From Desulfosporosinus shakirovi (GTDB lineage: Bacteria > Bacillota > Desulfitobacteriia > Desulfitobacteriales > Desulfitobacteriaceae), in assembly GCF_020595055.1 (NCBI RefSeq), contig NZ_JAJDOO010000010.1, positions 62,001 through 126,000 on the forward strand: a DNA stretch of 64,000 bases, read 5' to 3'. Positions 44,765-54,754 of the stretch are shown here, in pieces (the first letter of the stretch is position 1; every line of letters begins with the position of its first letter). The notes beneath the pieces are model-generated. The model made no database searches. It worked only from the letters and a program-made list of their open reading frames with translations, and was not told where the DNA came from. A program made the translations under genes and the position numbers.

Positions 44765-45448
44765 TTACAATAAACGATATCCTACCCCTGGTTCGGTAAT
44801 AATATGCCGTGGGCGAGATGGGTCACGTTCCAGCTTTCGCCTTATTTGTCCAATATAAACCCGCAAATACTGTACTTCCTTCTCATAGGACGACCCCCAT
44901 ACTGTGCGAAGTAAATAACTGTGAGTGATAACTTTTCCGGCATTAATCGCTAGATTTCTCACGATTTCATATTCTGTTAAGGTAAGCTTAATCTCGATAT
45001 CATCCCTTGTAACTCGCCGATGTACTAAATCAAGGGTCAAATCTTCAAAATTTAATACAGGCTGTTCCTCTACCCCCATAGTGTGACGTATTGCCGCTCG
45101 AATTCGAGCTAACAATTCACCCATGCCAAAAGGTTTCGTGACATAATCATCCGCACCAAGGTCTAAGGCCATAATTTTTTCACCCTCCTGTTCCTTAACC
45201 GAAAGAATGATAATTGGCACTTTAGTCCATTCTCGCAACTGACGCACAACGTCTAGTCCATCGATATCCGGCAGCCCTATATCAAGGACCACTAAGTCCG
45301 GGCTGAACATCGCGACTGCCTCAAGACCTTCTCTTCCCGTCTTAGCGTCTTTTACAACATATCCGTGACTGGTTAAGGCCACCCGTAAAAAACGCCGGAT
45401 CTGTGTATCATCATCAACAATCAAAATTCGTTGACCTTTATTTTCCAT
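44765..45448 (-). CDS. kdpE: Response regulator KdpE
   Basis: 227 residues. OmpR-type: receiver 1-120 (LIVDDDTQIRRFL, phospho-Asp in VVLDIGLPDIDG, ILSVKEQEGEK, DDYVTKPFG) and winged-helix domain 130-227 ending RHIITEPGVGYRL, a KdpE-like end. It overlaps kdpD by 11 bp. No kdpFABC is present, so its target is likely the adjacent ktrBA genes (inference). Confidence 0.92.
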   Translation of the reverse strand: MENKGQRILIVDDDTQIRRFLRVALTSHGYVVKDAKTGREGLEAVAMFSPDLVVLDIGLPDIDGLDVVRQLREWTKVPIIILSVKEQEGEKIMALDLGADDYVTKPFGMGELLARIRAAIRHTMGVEEQPVLNFEDLTLDLVHRRVTRDDIEIKLTLTEYEIVRNLAINAGKVITHSYLLRTVWGSSYEKEVQYLRVYIGQIRRKLERDPSRPRHIITEPGVGYRLL

Positions 45449-48125
45449 CTTGCTCTCCTTTATTCATCTCTGGAACAACACCGAGAAATTGGTCGGTTAT
45501 AGGTAAGGTGAATGTAATTGTCACTCCACTCAGTTTATTGTTTTCGGCCCAAATCTCACCGCCATGAGCTTCAATAAGTCCTTTACAAATTGCCAAACCG
45601 AGCCCCGTTCCACTCACTTGCAGAGGGGAACTAAGTCGATAAAACTTATCAAAGACCTTGCTTAAATCCGCTTCAGGAATGCTATGGCCCCGATTAGCGA
45701 CTACAATCTCTAACTGCTTTCCTTGTTGCCGAATCGCTATCATTATTTTGCTAGCGGCTTCGGAGTACTTAAGTGCATTATCCAGCAGGTTGATCAACAC
45801 TTGCTCTATCAAAATCCCATCTGCTTGCACCAAAGGTAAGCCTTCCTGAATATCAATGTCTAAAGGCCTTCGAGTTAAGGCGTCTCCAAGCCTATTAATC
45901 GCCACTCCAATGATATCTTGAAGATCGCACCAATCTTTATTTAATCGAAGCATACCACTTTCCAGCCGTGCCATATCCAATAAGTTACTAATAAATCGAT
46001 TCATTCGCTCTGCCCCATGTAGAATTGTTTTCAGCAACTCCTTGCGGACCTCAGGGCTATAGACGACATTTCTATCTTCTAGAAGTCCGGTGACGGCCCC
46101 AATAATGGAGGCGAGAGGCGTCCGTAAGTCATGAGAAAGTGAATTAAATAGCGCCGTGCGTAAACGTTCAGACTCCACCAATGAAAGGGACTCCCTGGCT
46201 TGTTCCGCTAATTTAACTCTATTGATGGCCATGGCAGCTAATCCCGTAAAGGCTTCTAGCAAGCGGATTCGCTCACTGTCAAATTGTTCTTTACGTTCAT
46301 TGCTATAAATCCCCAGAACTCCTTGGGTTCCCTGCTCTGTACTCAGTGGCAAATATAGGGCCTTTGCAGTACCTAATGTCTCCGTTCCCTTGCCCGCTTT
46401 TAGTCCTCTTTCATAGACCCAGGTGGCAACTGAAAGTTCACTGTTATCTAAGAAATTCTTAAGTCCAGAGTCTTTTCTCAGCACCAATTGAGCCTTTTCA
46501 TTAGGTAAAAGCAACATGACTTGCCCCTCCAACGTTTTTGAGACATTGCTAACAATACAATCTAACACAGCATCCAGGTTATCGGCTGCTGCGATATCTC
46601 GACTTAGAGAATAAAGTGCTGAAATGCTGCTCTCGCGCTGCCGAGAATAATTCACCTGTTTTTTCAATCGATCTGATAGAGTTCCGGTAATTAAACCCAC
46701 CAACATAAAAATAGCAAAGCTGATTAAATACCGGAGATCAGCAACCGTAAATTTAAAAATGGGAGGAACAAAAAAAAGATCAAAGGCGATCGTCCCCATT
46801 AACCCAGTCGCGATAGCGGGAAAAGTTCCCCAGCGGGCCGCACTGATTAGAATAGGGAGTATATAGGCCAAAGAAATATTAACCAGTCCTAAAAATGGAC
46901 TTACTAAGCTAAAAAATAACGTCATTACCATCACCATCAAGCTAGAGACCAGATAGGGAAGGATTTTTGGAGAAGCCCACCATTGGGTATTAGATCCTGC
47001 TTCTTCCCTATTCTTCACTTCCTGAACTTGAGCTGGTCCTATCTCTTGTTGGCTTCCAGGGATAACATGAATACTAATACCCTGACTTTGCCGAATCACT
47101 TTGTCCACGACGGACCCATTAATTATCTCCCAAAAACGCGTATGCTCAGGTTTTCCAATAATTATCTGAGAAACATTGTGTTTTCTAGCTGTTTCTAAGA
47201 TAGCTTCTGCGACACTGTCTCCCGTCATTCCAATAATTTCTGCTCCCATTTCCTCTGCCAAGCGAAGATTTTTAGCCATTGAATCTTTCTCAGCCTCACT
47301 GCCGGGAAACCGTCGCAGAGTTTCGACATGCACGGCCAATAATTCTCCTTGTACCTTCTCTGACATTCTTTTTGCAATCCGAATCACCTGAGCTGAGAAG
47401 GGGCTGGCACTTATACAAACCAAAATCTTTTCTCCTGTTGGCCATGGTCCATTGATTCCATGGACTCGTCTATAGGATTCTAGCTGGCGATCCACTCGTT
47501 GAGCTGTATAGCGAAGGGCCAACTCCCTCAGAGCGTTGATATTGCCGGGACGAAAGAAGTTTTTGAAACCTTCTGTTTCTCGGTCGGGAACATGCACCTT
47601 ACCATCTTTTAACCTTTGAATTAACTCCTCGGGCGGGATATCAATCAGCTGAATCTGGGACGCCGTTTCTAAAACTTGGTCGGGAACTGTCTCCCGTACG
47701 GTAACCCCTGTAATTTGGATTACTATATCATTGAGCGTCTCTAAGTCCTGAATATTCAAGGTAGTGTAAACGTTGATTCCCGCTGACAATAATTCTTTGA
47801 CATCCATATAACGTTTTTTGTGCCGAGATCCTTCTGCGTTAGAGTGGGCAAGTTCATCAATCAAGACAAGTTGAGGGCGTCGTTTCAAGACTGCATCCAA
47901 ATCCATTTCCCGAAGAATCTTACCCCTATGATCTTGAGATCTCCAGGGAATGACCGTTAAACCTTTGAGCATCCCCTCAGTATCCGCTCTACCATGAGTT
48001 TCTACTAAACCTATAACCACATCTATACCTTCCGACAATCTGCCTAAGGCCGCTTCTAACATCGCATAAGTTTTCCCGACCCCTGAAGCAGCACCTAAGA
48101 AAATTGTTAGTTTTCCCTTTGCCAT
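45438..48125 (-). CDS. kdpD: Sensor histidine kinase KdpD
   Basis: 895 residues, typical length. The KdpD N-terminal domain has a Walker A site GAASGVGKT (residues 11-19) and VDELAHSN downstream. A USP-like domain occupies residues 230-360, then four closely spaced membrane helices (about 395-500), a GAF-like domain and the kinase core with the phospho-acceptor in SHDLRTPLASI. It senses potassium limitation or turgor and controls KdpE. Here it heads a unit with kdpE, ktrB and ktrA. The ribosome site is AAGGGTGATGTA. Confidence 0.95.
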   Translation of the reverse strand: MAKGKLTIFLGAASGVGKTYAMLEAALGRLSEGIDVVIGLVETHGRADTEGMLKGLTVIPWRSQDHRGKILREMDLDAVLKRRPQLVLIDELAHSNAEGSRHKKRYMDVKELLSAGINVYTTLNIQDLETLNDIVIQITGVTVRETVPDQVLETASQIQLIDIPPEELIQRLKDGKVHVPDRETEGFKNFFRPGNINALRELALRYTAQRVDRQLESYRRVHGINGPWPTGEKILVCISASPFSAQVIRIAKRMSEKVQGELLAVHVETLRRFPGSEAEKDSMAKNLRLAEEMGAEIIGMTGDSVAEAILETARKHNVSQIIIGKPEHTRFWEIINGSVVDKVIRQSQGISIHVIPGSQQEIGPAQVQEVKNREEAGSNTQWWASPKILPYLVSSLMVMVMTLFFSLVSPFLGLVNISLAYILPILISAARWGTFPAIATGLMGTIAFDLFFVPPIFKFTVADLRYLISFAIFMLVGLITGTLSDRLKKQVNYSRQRESSISALYSLSRDIAAADNLDAVLDCIVSNVSKTLEGQVMLLLPNEKAQLVLRKDSGLKNFLDNSELSVATWVYERGLKAGKGTETLGTAKALYLPLSTEQGTQGVLGIYSNERKEQFDSERIRLLEAFTGLAAMAINRVKLAEQARESLSLVESERLRTALFNSLSHDLRTPLASIIGAVTGLLEDRNVVYSPEVRKELLKTILHGAERMNRFISNLLDMARLESGMLRLNKDWCDLQDIIGVAINRLGDALTRRPLDIDIQEGLPLVQADGILIEQVLINLLDNALKYSEAASKIMIAIRQQGKQLEIVVANRGHSIPEADLSKVFDKFYRLSSPLQVSGTGLGLAICKGLIEAHGGEIWAENNKLSGVTITFTLPITDQFLGVVPEMNKGEQDGK

Positions 48126-48405
48126 TACATCACCCTTAATTTATTCGTACATCTCTATTGTCTAACAAACCCAATCTTTAATACTGAATATAAGCTTTAT
48201 TATAAATCTATTATCCATATAAAAGTCATAAAAAATTAAGAAAGGACCATAAAGAAAATATAAATATTTATACTTATTTTTATATGTTTAAGTCAAAAAT
48301 TAGATTCGCATCCATTGATACTGCCGCTTCGAATGCCCATCGGAGAAGGGAATGGGCAACCTTGACCAAGAACCCACCCTACTTAAGAAGTGAAAAGCAA
48401 TGAGA
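48126..48405. other. Intergenic between kdpD and cobO; no gene seen
   Basis: About 280 bp upstream of kdpD (which runs leftward) and behind cobO. AT-rich, probably holding the kdpD promoter. I see no repeat or short gene that I can support. Confidence 0.5.
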
Positions 48406-48436
48406 CAGTAACAAACCTTAAACAAGTTCTGTTACT
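48406..48436 (-). terminator. Terminator of the cobO unit
   Basis: An inverted repeat CAGTAACAAAC against GTTCTGTTACTG lies 30 bp behind the cobO stop. The stem is sound, but the T-tract after it is broken (TCTCATTGCTTTTC). Confidence 0.65.
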
Positions 48437-48467
48437 GCCCCGTTGTTTTTGTTAGTACCGTCCAATC

Positions 48468-48998
48468 TTAATACTCAATTCCCTCTCGCGCTATTATGCC
48501 CTTGGTCATGGGATGTTTGCGAGCAGTGATTTCCGAGACATAATCAGCTAACTCCATCAGCTTTACTGGGGCATCTCGCCCGGTCAATACCAGTTCGAGT
48601 TTTAGTGGTTTGTTCTTTACAATCTCGACTACCTCTTCAAGTGGTAGGTATCCATAATTCACAGCAGCCATAATCTCATCCATGATGATCATGTCCCATT
48701 TCTCGCTCATGATTGCTTCCACAATATAGTTCAGACCAATCCGCATTTCTCTTTCCAGCCCACTTTTTTCTTCATCAGTCATATTCCAAACGAATTTGTC
48801 ATTTTCCTTGTATCGAAAGAGTTGAAAGCACGGTTCTAAGGTAGCGATGACCTTCATTTCCCCGGTATCCCATCCTTTTAAAAACTGAACCATCAGGACC
48901 TTAAGTCCCTGTCCATAGGCCCGGATTCCCAACCCCACTGCAGCAGTTGTCTTTCCTTTCCCTGCACCAGTATAAATATGGATAAGTCCTTGTTCCAT
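48468..48998 (-). CDS. cobO: Corrinoid adenosyltransferase (CobA/CobO/BtuR)
   Basis: 176 residues. P-loop GAGKGKTT (residues 11-18), and MVQFLKGWDTGE and DMIIMDEIMAAVNYGYL blocks, which identify the CobO/BtuR family. It adenosylates cob(I)alamin to make coenzyme B12. It ends the leftward unit that begins at the cobalamin riboswitches and follows the ABC ATPase gene by 18 bp. Its presence in this unit ties the cluster to corrinoid metabolism. The ribosome site is GGAAGGAAATGTAAGC. Confidence 0.95.
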   Translation of the reverse strand: MEQGLIHIYTGAGKGKTTAAVGLGIRAYGQGLKVLMVQFLKGWDTGEMKVIATLEPCFQLFRYKENDKFVWNMTDEEKSGLEREMRIGLNYIVEAIMSEKWDMIIMDEIMAAVNYGYLPLEEVVEIVKNKPLKLELVLTGRDAPVKLMELADYVSEITARKHPMTKGIIAREGIEY

Positions 48999-49016
48999 GC
49001 TTACATTTCCTTCCTC

Positions 49017-49802
49017 TTAAATACTATCTAATACGACAAAGGCTTTGATCTCCTCCCCTTTATAGGGCACTGGCAAGATCTTTACACTAATTCCGAAATA
49101 CTCTTCAATTCTTTTTTCCGTAATAATTTCTTTAGTCCTTCCGAACAAATAAGATTTTTCACCCAAGAGCAACGTAGTATCAGACAGACGCAGAGCATGT
49201 TCCGGGTAATGAGTATTGATAATACAAGCTAGGCAGCGTTCTTTGACCAATCTTCTCATAAGATTTAAGATCATAAATTGATTCCTAAAGTCCAAGTGTG
49301 ATTCTGGTTCATCTAGAACCAGCACCTTAGGTTCACTGGCTAAAGCTCTGGCAATGAAGACTAGTTGCAATTGTCCGCCGCTTAAATGATTACACAACTT
49401 GTCTCGAATGGAACTGATGCCTACTTCATCAATTGCCTCATCTGCTATTTTTTTATCCTTTCCCGAGGGCACAGAAAAAAGCCCAACATGCCTAGCCCGA
49501 CCCATGGTTACAAGTTCTCTGACCGTATAGGGAAAAGAGAATCCATGGGCTTGCGGAACATAACCAATAGAATTCTGCTTTTGAGCTGCCCTGGAATAAT
49601 CTATAGACCTTCCATCAAACCTCGTCTGACCTTGCCGCCATTTTAGAATCCCTGTCACGCACTTTAAAATCGTCGTTTTGCCAGTACCATTCTGGCCTAG
49701 GATGGTCATAATTTCTTGCTCACCAAGAGTAAAGCAGATATCCTGTAATATATCCTTGTCTTTTGTATATCCGAAATATCCATTTTTCACTTCAAGTATC
49801 AT
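49017..49802 (-). CDS. ABC transporter ATPase, FecE/BtuD type
   Basis: About 261 residues. Walker A GQNGTGKTT, the signature LSGGQLQLVFIARAL, Walker B VLVLDEPESHLD and the His switch IINTHYPEH are all intact. Close to siderophore/cobalamin importers (FecE, BtuD). Its partner permease immediately upstream is only a fragment, so a working importer cannot be made from this locus alone unless a permease is supplied elsewhere. The ATG overlaps the permease stop codon (ATGA). It was part of a btuFCD-like set with cobO. Confidence 0.92.
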   Translation of the reverse strand: MILEVKNGYFGYTKDKDILQDICFTLGEQEIMTILGQNGTGKTTILKCVTGILKWRQGQTRFDGRSIDYSRAAQKQNSIGYVPQAHGFSFPYTVRELVTMGRARHVGLFSVPSGKDKKIADEAIDEVGISSIRDKLCNHLSGGQLQLVFIARALASEPKVLVLDEPESHLDFRNQFMILNLMRRLVKERCLACIINTHYPEHALRLSDTTLLLGEKSYLFGRTKEIITEKRIEEYFGISVKILPVPYKGEEIKAFVVLDSI

Positions 49803-50017
49803 TGCCAATCGCCTTTCGCTGTTTTAAAGAGAATCGCAAAAAATAGCGCTCCCACAAGGGCCGTTAAGATACCAATCGGGATTTCTGCAGCCGTCACCGT
49901 ACGCGCAATCATATCGACAATAATCATAAAAATCACTCCAATAATACAAGAGGCAGGAAGCAGGTTCTTATGGTCTTCTCCCACAAGCATACGGCAGATA
50001 TGGGGTATAACCAATCC
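49799..50017 (-). pseudogene. FecCD/BtuC-type permease, C-terminal fragment
   Basis: About 72 residues: GLVIPHICRMLVGEDHKNLLPASC and a following hydrophobic segment IPIGILTALVGALFFAIL. These form the end of FecCD/BtuC permeases, which are normally about 330 residues. The first three quarters are missing. The fragment starts exactly where the binding protein's reading frame loses its own homology, so a deletion joined the two genes. The stop codon overlaps the ATPase start. Confidence 0.88.
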
Positions 50018-50994
50018 TTACCCAGCCACTTCATCATCAAGGGAGTTTCCACACAAGGTGCGTCCCAGCGATAAATACCCATAGGCGCTTTATACACTCT
50101 CTTATTTTTTACAGCCTCGATTGTACTCCAATCTTGACCTGAATACTTGTTCTCATATAAATCTTCGGGTAATATTTCGGAGAAGTTACTCAGAATGATC
50201 ACTTCCGGATTCCAGGCTATAACCTGTTCCATTGTAACTTTCTTCCAGTTGTCTCCCGTCACCTCATTTGCCACGTTCACCCCGCCTGCAGTATCGATCA
50301 TGATTTTATTCACAGATTCACCTGTGGCTACTTGCAGTTGTTCATCTCTCAGATACAGGGTCTTAGGTTTATCCCGACTCGTTAGTGAACTCTCCTTAGA
50401 CTTGAGATAGCTATTAGTATCCTGTTGATACTGGATAAGCGCAGTTGCCCGCTCTTGCTGGTTTAATATCTCACCCACCAGCTCGATCCCCTTTTGAACA
50501 TCCTCAAGGGTCCCATATTTGATAGCCACAGAAGGGATACCGATCTCTGCCAGCTTTTTGCCTACTTCCGGCTGATAATCCCAAATGACGACCAAATCAG
50601 GCTTTAGCTTGGCTACCTCTTCGTAATTGACATTAAAATTATTATCGACGAAGGTTGAATTAATGTTAGCCATTTCAGGCGCCATAGCCTTCAAAATGTT
50701 TTTTTCGTAGGCCTTCATAGCAGACGGATGCATCCCCACAATTTTTTCACCCGACCCGTCAACTGCATAGACAATAGTAGCCCAAGGAATAGGCACAACG
50801 GCAATCTTTTCTACATTAGCTTTGATTGTTACTTGGTTGCCCAGCAAATCTGTGACAATTTTTGTCCCAGAGGATTGATTAGATGACGTCTTTATTTCAT
50901 TCCCACGGGATTGACAACCCGCGAGGCTTAACATTAAAAACGTTACTAGTAGAAGTGATAATAAGGCCTTTCTTCTTTTATAATGCTTGATCAT
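49933..50994 (-). pseudogene. Periplasmic metal-chelate/cobalamin binding lipoprotein, 3' end fused
   Basis: 353 codons. A lipoprotein signal peptide with lipobox LAGC, then a FecB/BtuF-type binding protein (IVTDLLGNQVTIKANVEKIAVV; WNPEVIILSN; WDAPCVETPLMMKWLGK). After WLGK the usual end of the family is absent and the frame runs out of phase through the permease remnant. So a deletion of roughly a kilobase removed the last residues of this gene and the start of the permease. The N-terminal part may still be secreted and bind ligand. Confidence 0.85.
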
Positions 50995-51023
50995 GTAAAT
51001 TCCTCCAATGTATTGTTAAAATG

Positions 51024-52223
51024 TTATACCTCGATAAAGCTGGCCAAATAATCATACCCTCTTTTTCCGATGAACTCGTAATGTGTACCGGAATACATAG
51101 GTCCGCTCAAACCCACATGTGGGATAGGCACATACTGGGGGCTGCCTTCGCCCAGAAGTCTCTGATACAGCGGGTCTCCGACAATGATATCCGGCTGAAT
51201 TATATCAATCCACTGGACCAGTGCTTCTTCATCCTCAAGCAAATGGACATCGGCAAGTGCCTTTTCCTGATAAACTTTCTGCATTCGTCTATCTATTTTT
51301 ATCAGACTAGTTGTCTTAACATAGTCAAGACCAAAGTCGTTACGCAGACACGAGGCCGTACAGGAAGCAAAGAGAGGTTCGCCTATCACGACAGCTCTCT
51401 TTCTAAACTTTGGTTTACCAGTCGGAACGTAGTGTTGCTCGCTTGCATTGCCCAGGGGAATGTCTACTATCTCCGCCAAATCCTGATATAGCCGCTGCAT
51501 GCCCCACAAACCCACAGGCACATGCATGACATAAGGTATGGAATATTCATTTTTCATATATTGAGCAAACCCTACACCCTCATGTGACACAACCAAGTTC
51601 AAGGCTGCAGCGGACATTTTCTTATAGGTTGCCATGTCTATTTTCTCTAATGGTGAACAATTAATTTCCAGTCCGAACTTCTCCAGTTCGTCAATAAGTT
51701 TGGTTAAATGTATTTCCTTGCCCAGACTTAGGGGCGTATACCCGATGATATTCACTTGATTTATCTTCTTCTCCCTCCTTTCCAGAAAATGCTTACCCAA
51801 GGTTAGCAGCATATTGTAAACCCCAGAGTAATAAGTCTCAAATCTTTCCATAGGAAGGGCTAAAGTGGTCAAGCCTGTTCTCCTGCTTAGCTTAGTTGCC
51901 ATTGAGTCAATATCGACTCCCGTCAAAGCTGGGACCGGCGTACCCATAATTGCAATGCATTCGACCTGAGGATTTTGTGCTCAAAGCCTTTCCGCCTGAA
52001 ACAGAAATTCATCTTCTGAGCCCATGACGGCCTCCAGCTCTCCCAGCTTGGAGCTAAAGAACAAGGTTTGACTCAAATCTCTAATTTCATCACATTCAAT
52101 AACTGCACTGCTACACCCGCCGGGCGAGTACAAAAGGTTGAGTGAAGGCAGAGCAAAGAGAAGAGAGCAGGCACCAGAATAATCACTTGCCAGCGAAGGC
52201 ACGCGGGTCAAAAGTCCACTCAT
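51024..52223 (-). pseudogene. Nitrogenase-like component 1, NifK-like, interrupted by TGA
   Basis: The frame runs from the ATG at 52223, overlapping the NifD-like gene by ATGA, to 51024: about 399 codons. At 51981-51983 there is a single in-frame TGA after residue 80, and downstream the same frame continues (AQNPQVECIAIMGTPVPALTG) without loss. Features: LYSPGGCSSAV with a cluster cysteine, AIMGTPVPALTGVD as in NifE/NifN/NifK relatives, and SHEGVGFAQYM. It pairs with the NifD-like gene as an alpha-beta dimer. The TGA breaks the polypeptide unless suppressed. Confidence 0.82.
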
Positions 52224-53464
52224 CGCATACCCTCCAAAATTCCCAAAATACCTTCGTACCCGAAATGGTAATCCACACTCAATAATACCTCTTTGGATGT
52301 CAGACAATAAAACGCTGCTTTTTCGCCAATAGCTATATCTATCCCTTCAAACCCCCTCGTCTGAGTTTCAAAGGCTATGTTTGAAACTAAATAAACTTCC
52401 GCCTTACTTCCCATAAAGGCGAGTGCTTCAATATACGTCATATCTTGTTTGTTCGCTGTTTCGGCAAATATAACCTCAACAGGAAGACCGATCAACTCTA
52501 ACGTATGGGCAAGCTCAAAAGACCTGGGCCCAATTCCCACCGCAATTCGTTTTCCATCTAATGCGTCAGTGACTCCAGCAGCAAGCCTATGGTACTCGTG
52601 GGTATCCTGACTATAATCCCAAGTGACCTGCAATCCCTCCATCAATGCTGAATAGCTATGTTTTATATCTTTCATATTGTACTGAGCTGGCAAGTATAGT
52701 AAGGGTATGTCCCATTTTTTCCGCATGCGCACCGCCAAATCATAACCAAAAGAATCCAAAGCAATATTTAGCTTTCCGTTTGCCAGGTCTTCAAATTCTT
52801 CGTAGGAATCCAGTGCCGCAAATTCTCTAATCTTCTCACTAGAGCAATAGTTTCTGAATATCTGCCTCAGCCCTGAATACTGAGGAAGTTTTCCTGCATC
52901 CCCTAACACATTGATGTGGCATTGCTCCTCTTGTGAAATGCCCCTTTGCAGTAAATCAATAAAAATATCCCCCAGTCGCTCTTTAGGAAGTGTCCGTCTC
53001 CGAGAAAGCGGTCCCCGCTCAAAAATCTTCACAGGTATTCCATATTGAGTTTCAATTCGTTTCGTTATTCCTACGAAATCTGTACCTGTAAGAATATCGG
53101 CACAGGTAATATAAACGATGATCGCTTTTGAGCGGCGCGAACTCACAAGACCTTCTAGCGCCTCCTCCAATTTTTCCAGATGCTTCCCCGCTGCAAAATC
53201 GTGGCTGGATACCTGAAGCAGGAATAACCTTTCGTTCAACCTCTTTTTCGCGGCTCGAAAATATAATACTCTTGAGCAGGATGAAGGACCTGCTGCCAGG
53301 ACATCAATGCCCCGCACACATAAGGCCAAATTGACCAATTCTCCACAATCATCCTCCGCTATACCCCTGTCAAAAAAGCTGTTTAAGGGCAACTTCGCCT
53401 CAATATCTGCCAATTTAATCTTTTCTTCCCAGCTACTTGTTTTGATATATACCGAACAAGACAA
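52220..53464 (-). CDS. Nitrogenase-like component 1, NifD-like
   Basis: About 414 residues from a TTG start behind GGGGGAGTGGAA; an ATG upstream (53560) would overlap the preceding gene. Group IV nitrogenase-like (CfbD/NflD type) component. Cysteine-bearing blocks are LAAGPSSCSRVLYF and VYITCADILTGTDF, spaced as cluster ligands in the nitrogenase family. The middle is LLYLPAQYN. The role in this cluster is unknown. The gene appears intact, but its NifH- and NifK-like partners are broken. Its setting beside cobalamin genes is unusual for nitrogen fixation. Confidence 0.8.
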   Translation of the reverse strand: MSCSVYIKTSSWEEKIKLADIEAKLPLNSFFDRGIAEDDCGELVNLALCVRGIDVLAAGPSSCSRVLYFRAAKKRLNERLFLLQVSSHDFAAGKHLEKLEEALEGLVSSRRSKAIIVYITCADILTGTDFVGITKRIETQYGIPVKIFERGPLSRRRTLPKERLGDIFIDLLQRGISQEEQCHINVLGDAGKLPQYSGLRQIFRNYCSSEKIREFAALDSYEEFEDLANGKLNIALDSFGYDLAVRMRKKWDIPLLYLPAQYNMKDIKHSYSALMEGLQVTWDYSQDTHEYHRLAAGVTDALDGKRIAVGIGPRSFELAHTLELIGLPVEVIFAETANKQDMTYIEALAFMGSKAEVYLVSNIAFETQTRGFEGIDIAIGEKAAFYCLTSKEVLLSVDYHFGYEGILGILEGMR

Positions 53465-53495
53465 TTCCACTCCCCCGCTTTCCGCTATCCAACCT

Positions 53496-54348
53496 CTATG
53501 CTTTTCGCAATTCCAGGTCAAGCATGTAGTGACTGAGTTTTTCCAATTCATCATCTTCAAGAGCTGTTACTGGCTTATAACCTTGATCCTCTGTGATAAC
53601 ACCCGCTAAATCTTTAAAGAAACCAGCTACCTTTGAATCTGGAAACTTTTCCAGAACCGTTTTGCCTTCAAGTTCCGCAAGAGCAATTTCTCTGCTGAAA
53701 GGGACTTCAGCCACTATCCGCGTATCCGTCAAAGAGACAAATTCCTCGACTGCCGCCCTACTCGAGTCACCATTTCTACAGTTGTGAATTAATCCCCCCA
53801 GGATTATTGGCCTTGTCCCCTGGCTTCTAGTGATAGCCTTCATGATATTGTTAGCAGCATATACAGACATGAATTCCGAGGAGGTTACAATATAAATTGT
53901 ATCTGCATACCCTTCGCGCATAGGAACCGAAAATCCACCACACACGACATCACCCAGGACATCATAAACAACGGCGTCCCAAACTTCATCCCATAGTTCC
54001 AGATAGGTTCAATTCATCCATCATGGTGATAATTCCCCTACCTGCACAGCCAATGCCGGCTTCGGGGCCTCCGGCTTTAATGCAATTAACACCACTAAAA
54101 CCAGGAAATACGATATCCTGCCGAGAAATACCTATACGCTTAGCCTGCAATTGCTGTAAAACCGTAGGAATTTTACGCCCCACAAGGCATCTTGTGGAAT
54201 CCGCCTTAGGATCGCAGCCAATGTGCAAGGTCCTAAGCCCCTGAATTGCCAAAGCTGCAGAGATATTGCCAGCCACTGTCGATTTTCCGATTCCGCCTTT
54301 TCCATAGAACGCTAGTTTTAGGCAGTCCCTCTCTTTTCCAACCTTCAT
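53496..54348 (-). pseudogene. NifH-like reductase, frameshifted
   Basis: N-terminal half (residues 1-115) has the P-loop [19 protein letters not shown], and the cluster cysteine in AGIGCAGRG. It then runs out of frame near 54000. The C-terminal half resumes in another frame with [27 protein letters not shown], containing the second cluster cysteine, and continues to 53496. The total length of 853 bp is one more than a multiple of three, which suggests a single extra base near 53990-54010. The intact protein would be about 284 residues. The start overlaps the GNAT gene by ATGA. Confidence 0.88.
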
Positions 54349-54701
54349 ATTGTTTTCTCCATATGAACGGTTTCCGCACTGCCACCCTCGTCAATTGTTT
54401 TGAAACCCTGTTTTTTCCAAAAAGTAGTTAAGGGGTGATACCAACCTTTCAGCAATTCAATCCGGTCATTATAAGTACAGATTGCAGCAGTACCTACAAC
54501 TTCACCCACCTTTGTGAGTACTCTCCACAGGTTGCAGTTTGCAGGCTCCAAATACCTCTTGCCCAGCCCCCATACATCATCCGTTATGGCCAACTGGCCT
54601 TCCTGGGCAAATAGTTCTTTCAACTGGAACAATAAAAATTTCTGCACACCATCAATATCTTCTGTTCTAATAGGTCGGATAATTATGTCTTGCTTATTCA
54701 A
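54345..54701 (-). pseudogene. GNAT acetyltransferase with internal deletion
   Basis: 118 residues. The N-terminal IIIRPIRTEDIDGVQKFL and NLWRVLTKVGEVVGTAAICTYNDRIELL strands are followed without break by [15 protein letters not shown], which belongs to the C-terminal end of GNAT proteins. The central acetyl-CoA-binding segment (the R/Q-x-x-G-x-G/A region) is missing. This makes it inactive by family standards. The stop overlaps the NifH-like start (ATGA). A GNAT gene in the unit may be part of the original system. Confidence 0.8.
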
Positions 54702-54754
54702 CGCGAACAGCCCTCCTTTTCTGATGACATATCATGGCATTTTGCATTTTAGAT

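Noticed and set aside
51981-51983. Selenocysteine reading of the TGA in the NifK-like gene
   Set aside because: No SECIS-like hairpin is evident directly downstream, and a Trp/Arg/Cys-to-stop change fits the general decay of this locus better.
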